From: an uncultured Clostridia bacterium
GTDB lineage: Bacteria; Bacillota; Clostridia; Christensenellales; QALW01
NCBI GenBank assembly: GCA_934434555.1
Contig: CAKRZX010000021.1
Location: forward strand, 1-44,198
Direction: 5' to 3'
DNA length: 44,198 bases
The position numbers and the translations under genes were made by a program. A model generated the notes under the pieces. It did no database searches, had not been told where the DNA came from, and saw only the letters and a program-made list of their open reading frames with translations. Positions 38,827 through 44,198 of the stretch are shown here, piece after piece. Each line of letters starts with the position of its first letter. Position 1 is the first letter of the stretch.

Positions 38827-40077
38827 ATGATAAAGAAAATACTTTGCATTATTACGGCTGCGGTTTTAGCGGTAAATTTAAGCGTGTTTGCAGAACAGAA
38901 TCAGGAGGTCACCGTGCAGGAAAACGGTTTTATTCCGCTGACGGACGAGAACATTGTGTTTTCGGGCAGGTGGAGCGATACGGAAAAAGGAAGCAAAAAA
39001 TGCGGCTTTGAGGGCTATGTTGAAATCTCTTTTACGGGCACTTCCGTTAAAGCCGTTGCACCTCTTTCGGGCAACGCTTATGCCGTAATTGACGGGAAAG
39101 AGCCCGCCAGAGCAATAAATCTTTCGGGCAGGGAAATCACCCTTGCAAAGAATCTTGAAAACGGAAATCATACATTGAGACTCTATGCGCAGGCGCAGCA
39201 GGCATTCCCCGAAATCGGCGGATTCAGGATAGACGAGGGTGCAAGCGTTCTGCCTGCCAAGCGGGGGAAAATGATAGAATTTGTGGGCGATTCCATTATG
39301 GAAGGCTACGTTGACCCGAGAGATGCGGGGAAATGGGGCGCAAACAGTTATATGAACAGTTATGCCCGCCTTACCGGTGAAATGCTTTATGAAAAGTACG
39401 GTATGAATTTTAATACAATCGCGTTCGGCGGCAGCGGACTCTTAAATGTAAACACTGACCCGCTTCCTATGAGCACAAGATATTTTAAGGCAATTGAGAA
39501 GAAATCTTCCGATACTGCTCAGACCGTTGTTCCCGATTGGGATACGTCAAAATATGCGCCCGATTACATAGTTATCAATATGGGTACCAACGACCGCGGC
39601 GGAAGCACCGGTATGTTCAAGGCAACGTATCTTTCGTTTGTAAGAAAGTTGCGCAAAACTTACCCGGATGCGGAAATCGTGCTGATGATTCCCTTTAAGT
39701 TCTATGACGATAATCAAACGGGCTTGATAAACGCCATAAAGCAGATTGTTGACGAATCGGCTGACGAAAAAATTCATCTTGCCGATACCGAGGAATGGCA
39801 AATTCCCGGCGGAACGGACAATCTTCACCCGTCGCCGGATTCCCATAAAAAAGCGGCGGAAAAACTGTTTGAGTATATGTGCGGGCTTATTGAGAGTGCC
39901 GGGCCCGAGCCGACTGCAACCGCACCGACGTTAACCGCGCCGGAATCAACACCCGTCCCCGCAGAAACGGACAATCCCCACGGGGTGAATGCCGCACTTA
40001 TAAGCATTATTTGCGGAACATGCCTTGCGGCGGTTATCGCGGCAACGGTGATAATAATAAAAAAGAGAAAATCATAA
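38827..40077 (+). CDS. Membrane-anchored SGNH/GDSL esterase, CE2-like
   Basis: Exported esterase that probably deacetylates a polysaccharide. In its 416 residues: signal peptide (1-22); an N-terminal beta-sandwich (about 30-140; IVFSGRW..., YVEISFTGTSVKAV, AYAVIDGKEP), as in carbohydrate esterase family 2; an SGNH hydrolase domain with FVGDSIMEGY (Ser156 nucleophile), a GGSG block (oxyanion Gly), NMGTNDRG (oxyanion Asn) and DNLHPSPDSH (Asp331, His334); then a Pro/Thr linker (PEPTATAPTLTAPESTPVP) and a C-terminal helix ending IIIKKRKS. Most CE2 enzymes are free or cellulosomal; here a single-helix anchor would hold it at the cell surface. The ribosome binding site is weak (GAAAGA). It sits between rpoBC and the str operon, an uncommon place. 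Confidence 0.85.
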   Translation: MIKKILCIITAAVLAVNLSVFAEQNQEVTVQENGFIPLTDENIVFSGRWSDTEKGSKKCGFEGYVEISFTGTSVKAVAPLSGNAYAVIDGKEPARAINLSGREITLAKNLENGNHTLRLYAQAQQAFPEIGGFRIDEGASVLPAKRGKMIEFVGDSIMEGYVDPRDAGKWGANSYMNSYARLTGEMLYEKYGMNFNTIAFGGSGLLNVNTDPLPMSTRYFKAIEKKSSDTAQTVVPDWDTSKYAPDYIVINMGTNDRGGSTGMFKATYLSFVRKLRKTYPDAEIVLMIPFKFYDDNQTGLINAIKQIVDESADEKIHLADTEEWQIPGGTDNLHPSPDSHKKAAEKLFEYMCGLIESAGPEPTATAPTLTAPESTPVPAETDNPHGVNAALISIICGTCLAAVIAATVIIIKKRKS

Positions 40078-40084
40078 ATAAATT

Positions 40085-40106
40085 GCTCCGCAAAACGGAG
40101 CGATTT
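40085..40106. terminator. Terminator between convergent genes
   Basis: GCTCCG (40085-40090) pairs with CGGAGC (40096-40101), flanked by AAAT and ATTT that extend the stem; TTTGTTTT follows on the plus strand. Confidence 0.7.
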
Positions 40107-40109
40107 GTT

Positions 40110-40544
40110 TTATACAGCATTTTTGTACGAAATGAGAATATGGCTCGGCGCAAACAGCAGTGCCGAAAGCGTCAAAAGAAGCGAACGGCTTATTATACCG
40201 CTGAATAAAAACATCGCAGAGGGAATAATTGAAAGCGCCAAAGCCCTGAAAGCACTGCTTTTTTTGAAACATACCGCCCAAAGAGCACAGTACAGAACCG
40301 AAAGGGAGGCGTCGATAATCAGATAGAGCGCAAATGCCTCGTCACCGGGAAACCCCCAACACGTGCCGGGAATATTGAAAATCATAAAACCGAAACAGCC
40401 GAACCGGCCTGCTTGCTCAATTATTTCAATAAATTTGTTTTTATACTTGTTCTCGAAGCCGTCTTTGCATTTTGCCGCGAAAATTATATTAGGTATAAGT
40501 ATAACCGCCACAAAGATTAAACCGAATAAATTGAACCATTCCAT
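40110..40544 (-). CDS. Hypothetical four-helix membrane protein
   Basis: A 144-residue protein with about four hydrophobic segments (residues about 4-24, 46-58 with GRFGCFGFMIFNIPG, 70-92, 100-135). I recognise no family. GAGGTG before the ATG and a promoter with 17-base spacing support expression. It is convergent with the esterase and divergent from the ribosomal genes. A conserved-looking PGTCWGFPGDEAFALY loop connects helices two and three. Its substrate or role is unknown. Confidence 0.65.
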   Translation of the reverse strand: MEWFNLFGLIFVAVILIPNIIFAAKCKDGFENKYKNKFIEIIEQAGRFGCFGFMIFNIPGTCWGFPGDEAFALYLIIDASLSVLYCALWAVCFKKSSAFRALALSIIPSAMFLFSGIISRSLLLTLSALLFAPSHILISYKNAV

Positions 40545-40574
40545 TTTTTATTCACCTCACGAAAAATCCTATAT

Positions 40575-40603
40575 ATTGTATCACAGGTGCACCGAAAACG
40601 CAA
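40575..40603 (-). promoter_or_regulatory. Promoter of the membrane protein gene
   Basis: Minus-strand TTGCGT (40603-40598) and TACAAT (40580-40575) with a 17-base spacer. Confidence 0.55.
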
Positions 40604-40682
40604 CATGGTGTCAAAGGGGCATAAATCACAGTCATATTGCCTGTTTTGGGCTTGTAAATAAACAAAAAAATCAAAAAAACAT

Positions 40683-40711
40683 TTGACAAAGACGTCCGTT
40701 TGGTATATCAT
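40683..40711 (+). promoter_or_regulatory. Promoter of the L7Ae-like/str operon
   Basis: TTGACA at 40683 and TATCAT at 40706 with a 17-base spacer, about 50 bases before the first gene. Confidence 0.7.
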
Positions 40712-40762
40712 ATCAAGGTATTACGGTAAAAATAGTATTTATGCTCGGAGGAAACTGTTCTG

Positions 40763-40981
40763 ATGCGTACCTGCGGTACAAAACAAGTGCTTAAAGCAAT
40801 GGAAAACGGCACTGCGTCAAAGGTTGTTCTTGCCCGCGACGCCGAACTTTTTATTTCCGATAAAATAAAAACCGCCGCGAAAAAATACGGCGTTGAACTT
40901 TCTTACTGCGATACAATGGCGGAATTGGGCAAACTGTGCGGAATTGCCGTAGGTGCTGCCGCCGCTGCCGAATTAAAGTGA
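40763..40981 (+). CDS. L7Ae family kink-turn RNA-binding protein (YbxF-like)
   Basis: A 72-residue protein of the L7Ae/L30e family. Bacillus relatives (YbxF) bind kink-turn RNA and associate with ribosomes. Recognisable family features are GTKQVLKAMENGTASKVVLA at the N-terminus, VVLARDAE, and the C-terminal MAELGKLCGIAVGAAAAAEL. The location directly before rpsL is the usual one in Firmicutes. GGAGG (40746-40750) lies 12 bases before ATG 40763. It is the first gene of the str operon here. Confidence 0.88.
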   Translation: MRTCGTKQVLKAMENGTASKVVLARDAELFISDKIKTAAKKYGVELSYCDTMAELGKLCGIAVGAAAAAELK

Positions 40982-41046
40982 CATTAGTTCCGGGGGTTGC
41001 GGAATTAATATATATTTTATTTTTCCGAGGAAGGAGGAAAAGTTAA

Positions 41047-41424
41047 ATGCCAACAATAAATCAGATAATCAAAAACGGCAGGAAGAAGACCACTTATAAG
41101 TCTTCGGCTCCCATTCTTCAACAAAGCCCTCAGCGCAGAGGTGTTTGCCTCAGCGTTAAGACCATGACACCCAAAAAGCCCAACTCGGCACTCAGAAAAG
41201 TTGCCCGTGTAAGGCTTGCGGCAAACGGCATGGAAGGTACTTGCTACATTCCGGGCATCGGTCACAACTTGCAGGAGCACTCCGTAGTTCTTATCCGCGG
41301 CGGACGTGTAAAGGATCTTCCCGGCGTAAGATATCATATTATCCGCGGCGCACTTGATACCGCAGGTGTTGCAAAGAGAATGCAGGCCCGCAGTAAGTAC
41401 GGCGCAAAGAAACCCAAGAAGTAA
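41047..41424 (+). CDS. rpsL: 30S ribosomal protein S12
   Basis: Decoding-centre protein of the small subunit. At 125 residues it is full length. The conserved loops TPKKPNSALRKVARVRL and PGIGHNLQEHS...RGGRVKDLPGVRYH are intact, with lysine at the positions where streptomycin-resistance changes occur, so it looks wild type. GGAGG precedes ATG 41047. It is followed by rpsG after 134 bases. Confidence 0.98.
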   Translation: MPTINQIIKNGRKKTTYKSSAPILQQSPQRRGVCLSVKTMTPKKPNSALRKVARVRLAANGMEGTCYIPGIGHNLQEHSVVLIRGGRVKDLPGVRYHIIRGALDTAGVAKRMQARSKYGAKKPKK

Positions 41425-41558
41425 TTAAAACATTCGCTGCGTTTTATTGTTTCTTTGGTTTGTCTGAGTCTCCGATTATGCTGACGGAGCGATGATTTTT
41501 ACAAAAAATATCGTTTGTCCCTTTTTGTAAGGGAACACAGTTTAAGGAGGAAAATTTT
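41425..41558 (+). promoter_or_regulatory. rpsL-rpsG intercistronic region
   Basis: 134 bases, long for this operon. CTCCG (about 41470) can pair with CGGAG (about 41484), and TCCCT with AGGGA (about 41518-41534) just before AAGGAGG. A longer structured gap here is known in E. coli, where S7 represses its own translation; whether that holds here is inference. Confidence 0.35.
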
Positions 41559-42029
41559 ATGCCAAGAAGAGGTGGAGTACAGAAGCGCGACGTGCTTCCG
41601 GATCCTATGTACAACTCAAAGGTTGTTACCAAACTCATCAACCAGGTTATGTACGACGGTAAAAAAGGAACCGCACAGAGCATTTGCTACGACGCTTTTG
41701 ATATTATAAAGGAAAAGACAGGCCGTGAGCCCATTGAGGTGTTTGAGCAGGCTATGGAAAACGTAATGCCCATGCTTGAAACCAAGGCTCGCCGTGTAGG
41801 CGGCTCCAACTATCAGGTTCCTATTGAAGTCCGCCCTGAGCGCAGGCAGACACTCGGTCTCCGCTGGCTGGTAATGTTTACCCGCAAGCGTGGCGAGCGT
41901 ACTATGGCAGAGCGTCTTGCAGCCGAAATTATGGATGCTGCAAACAACACCGGTGCCAGCGTTAAAAAGCGCGAAGATACCCACAAAATGGCCGAATCCA
42001 ACAAGGCATTCGCTCATTACCGCTGGTAA
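41559..42029 (+). CDS. rpsG: 30S ribosomal protein S7
   Basis: Primary 16S rRNA-binding protein of the small-subunit head. It has 156 residues, the standard bacterial length, with PRRGGVQKRDVLPDPMYNSK at the N-terminus, ARRVGGSNYQVPIEVRPERR, and the ending EDTHKMAESNKAFAHYRW. AAGGAGG lies before ATG 41559. It is co-transcribed with rpsL and fusA. Confidence 0.98.
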   Translation: MPRRGGVQKRDVLPDPMYNSKVVTKLINQVMYDGKKGTAQSICYDAFDIIKEKTGREPIEVFEQAMENVMPMLETKARRVGGSNYQVPIEVRPERRQTLGLRWLVMFTRKRGERTMAERLAAEIMDAANNTGASVKKREDTHKMAESNKAFAHYRW

Positions 42030-42050
42030 CTTCGTTAGGGAGGATATATT

Positions 42051-44114
42051 ATGCCAAGAGCATTTTCACTTGAAAATACAAGAAATATCGGTATCATGGC
42101 TCACATCGATGCCGGTAAAACAACCACTACCGAGCGTATACTTTTCTATACCGGTAAAATCCGTAAAATCGGCGAAACCCACGAGGGCGCTGCTACTATG
42201 GACTGGATGGAGCAGGAAAAAGAGCGTGGTATAACAATCACATCCGCTGCTACCACCGCACAGTGGAACGGCTGCCGTATCAACATTATTGATACCCCCG
42301 GCCACGTTGACTTTACCGTTGAAGTTGAGCGTTCGCTCCGTGTTCTTGACGGCGCCGTTGCGGTTTTCTGCGCAAAGGGCGGCGTTGAGCCTCAGTCCGA
42401 AACTGTTTGGCACCAGGCTGCCAAATACGGCGTACCCCGTATGGCGTACGTAAACAAGATGGACATTATGGGTGCAAACTTCTACCGTGTTGTAGATATG
42501 ATGCATACCCGTCTGCACGCTAACCCCGTGCCCCTTCAATTGCCCATCGGTGCTGAGGACACTTTCGTAGGTCTTGTTGATCTGCTTGAAATGAAGGCTT
42601 ATATCTATAAGGATAACCTTGGCGAAGATATCGATATTATCGATATACCCGAGGATATGAAAGATAAGTGCGATGAATATCACACTGCCTTGGTTGAGTC
42701 GGTTTGCGAAACCGATGACGACCTTATGGAAAAATATCTTATGGGTGAAGAGCCGACAATTGACGAACTTAAAAAGGCTATCCGTAAGGCTACAATAGCA
42801 AACCACCTTACACCCGTACTTTGCGGTACTTCCTACCACAATAAGGGCGTACAGAAGTTGCTTGACGCTATTGTTGAGTATATGCCGTCGCCCCTTGATA
42901 TCCCCTCGATAAAGGGTACACTTCCCGATACCGGAGAGGAAGAGGATAGGCATGCATCGGATTCCGAGCCTTTTGCGGCACTTGCATTCAAGATTATGAC
43001 CGACCCGTTCGTAGGAAAACTTGCGTTCTTCCGCGTATATTCGGGCACACGCGAAGCCGGCTCCTATGTTTATAATTCAGTTAAGGGTAAGCGTGAGCGC
43101 TTCGGTCGTATCCTTATGATGCACGCCAACCACAGGGAGGAAATCTCGCAGGTTTACGCGGGCGATATCGCTGCGGCGGTTGGTCTTAAAGACACTACCA
43201 CCGGTGATACCCTTTGCGATGAGGACCATCCCGTTATTCTTGAATCAATGGAATTCCCCGACCCCGTTATCCACGTTGCCATCGAGCCCAAGACCAAAGC
43301 CGGTCAGGAAAAGATGACAATGGCGCTTGTTAAACTTGCCGAGGAAGACCCCACATTCAGGACTTATACCGACCAGGAAACAGGACAGACGATTATTGCA
43401 GGTATGGGTGAACTTCACCTTGAAATCATCGTTGACCGTCTGCTCCGTGAATTCAAAGTTGAGGCTACCGTAGGCGCACCTCAGGTTTCCTACAAGGAAA
43501 CTATCCGCCGCGAAGTTACCCAGGAGGGCAAGTTCGTTCGTCAGTCGGGCGGTCACGGTCAGTACGGACATTGTATCATAAAGATGATACCCGTAGAACC
43601 CGGCGTTGGCTACTCTTTCGAGAACAAGACCGTCGGCGGTGCTATTCCCAAGGAATACATTCCCGCTATCGACGCAGGTATCAGAGAGGCTGCCAAGAGC
43701 GGTATACACGGCTACGAGGTTGTTGACTTCAAGGTTGAACTGCTTGACGGTTCATACCACGATGTTGACTCTTCGGAAGCGGCTTATAAAATTGCAGGTT
43801 CGATGGCATTCAAAGAGGGTCTTAAAAAGGCTGATGACTGCCTGCTCGAACCTATCATGAAAGTTGACGTTACTATGCCGGATGAGTATTTAGGCGACGT
43901 TATGGGTAACATCAGTTCCCGTCGCGGCCGTCCCGAAGGCACCGAGAGCGTAAACGGCGGCATTCAGATATTGCACGCAATGGTTCCCCTTGCGGAGATG
44001 TTCGGTTACTCAACCGACCTTCGTTCCCGTACACAGGGCCGCGGAAACTTTGTAATGCAGTTCTCGCACTTTGAAGAAGTGCCCAAATCCATTGCTGAAA
44101 AAATCGGCAAATAA
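42051..44114 (+). CDS. fusA: Elongation factor G
   Basis: GTPase that drives ribosomal translocation. The 687 residues contain AHIDAGKT (17-24), DTPGHVDF (81-88) and NKMD (135-138), followed by EF-G domains II to V: QSGGHGQYGHC in domain IV and SSRRGRPEG ... FGYSTDLRSRTQGRG in domain V. Length is typical of Firmicutes. GGGAGG precedes ATG 42051, 21 bases after rpsG. tuf begins 22 bases after its stop. Confidence 0.98.
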   Translation: MPRAFSLENTRNIGIMAHIDAGKTTTTERILFYTGKIRKIGETHEGAATMDWMEQEKERGITITSAATTAQWNGCRINIIDTPGHVDFTVEVERSLRVLDGAVAVFCAKGGVEPQSETVWHQAAKYGVPRMAYVNKMDIMGANFYRVVDMMHTRLHANPVPLQLPIGAEDTFVGLVDLLEMKAYIYKDNLGEDIDIIDIPEDMKDKCDEYHTALVESVCETDDDLMEKYLMGEEPTIDELKKAIRKATIANHLTPVLCGTSYHNKGVQKLLDAIVEYMPSPLDIPSIKGTLPDTGEEEDRHASDSEPFAALAFKIMTDPFVGKLAFFRVYSGTREAGSYVYNSVKGKRERFGRILMMHANHREEISQVYAGDIAAAVGLKDTTTGDTLCDEDHPVILESMEFPDPVIHVAIEPKTKAGQEKMTMALVKLAEEDPTFRTYTDQETGQTIIAGMGELHLEIIVDRLLREFKVEATVGAPQVSYKETIRREVTQEGKFVRQSGGHGQYGHCIIKMIPVEPGVGYSFENKTVGGAIPKEYIPAIDAGIREAAKSGIHGYEVVDFKVELLDGSYHDVDSSEAAYKIAGSMAFKEGLKKADDCLLEPIMKVDVTMPDEYLGDVMGNISSRRGRPEGTESVNGGIQILHAMVPLAEMFGYSTDLRSRTQGRGNFVMQFSHFEEVPKSIAEKIGK

Positions 44115-44136
44115 TTAAATTCGGAGGAAACACAAA

Positions 44137-44198
44137 ATGGCAAAGAGCAAGTTTGAAAGAACGAAACCCCATGTAAACATCGGAACCATCGGACACGT
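44137..44198 (+). CDS. tuf: Elongation factor Tu, 5' end only
   Basis: The first 20 codons are present before the window ends: MAKSKFERTKPHVNIGTIGH, the standard EF-Tu N-terminus leading into the first GTP-binding loop. CGGAGG (44122-44127) precedes ATG 44137. Its place after fusA is the usual one. Confidence 0.96.
   Translation, partial: MAKSKFERTKPHVNIGTIGH

Noticed and set aside
42066..42953. 295-codon minus-strand frame inside fusA
   Set aside because: Shadow of the EF-G gene.

Overview
The window looks like part of the chromosome of an uncultured-type Firmicute of class Clostridia. Evidence: strong AGGAGG-type ribosome binding sites, TTGACA/TATAAT promoters with 17-base spacing, T-tailed hairpin terminators, Firmicute-type RpoB/RpoC, an L7Ae-like protein in front of rpsL-rpsG-fusA-tuf, AzlCD, TypA, a DRE-TIM acyltransferase and clostridial surface proteins. 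Housekeeping genes mostly use CCC for proline. I cannot name the genus from the sequence alone.

Layout. 1-2650: an ABC-2 permease with a small membrane protein, a probable integrase scrap, and a tandem pair of small membrane-anchored paralogues. 2650-8600: a mosaic accessory region. A promoter-proximal gene fragment (7684, minus strand) with a divergent AraC gene carrying an in-frame stop lies on one side, and the C-terminal remnant of a glycoside-hydrolase-like gene (2653-3435, minus strand) on the other. Between them sits a block with different codon use (AraC regulator, sugar isomerase/epimerase-like TIM barrel, Gfo/Idh/MocA dehydrogenase, truncated sugar ABC permease) and a scrap of a TraG/VirD4 conjugation ATPase. 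8600-13650: pyruvate kinase, a SLOG-fold protein, ADP-ribosylglycohydrolase plus an unknown partner, then a 40-residue peptide gene overlapping a secreted protein gene. 13650-19860: a DUF6514-like small protein, two large paralogous surface proteins with a shared atypical C-terminal anchor, a GC-rich 29-base tandem repeat, and azlCD. 19870-25635: typA, an AI-2E family permease, an aspartate aminotransferase-like enzyme and a 2-isopropylmalate/Re-citrate synthase-like enzyme, tightly packed. 25726-30009 (minus strand): a four-gene phosphonate operon, phnW - cytidylyltransferase/pepM fusion - nucleotidyltransferase - ppd. 30230-38330: rpoB-rpoC. 38331-40680: a candidate small RNA, an SGNH esterase and a membrane protein. 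40683-end: L7Ae-like, rpsL, rpsG, fusA and the start of tuf.

How the genes fit together. The phosphonate operon holds a full route from phosphoenolpyruvate to 2-aminoethylphosphonate, plus two nucleotidyltransferase domains that could activate it as a CMP derivative for decorating a surface polymer; the final transferase is not in the window. The most unusual features of the core genes are in RpoB, which has about 130 extra residues near its C-terminus and a tail of about 115 residues that is roughly half Asp/Glu. The rpoBC unit has its own promoter, with no rplJ-rplL upstream, and is separated from the str operon by surface-function genes. The 2.6-8.6 kb region records at least three recombination breakpoints, so either a decayed mobile-element insertion or an assembly chimera must be considered.
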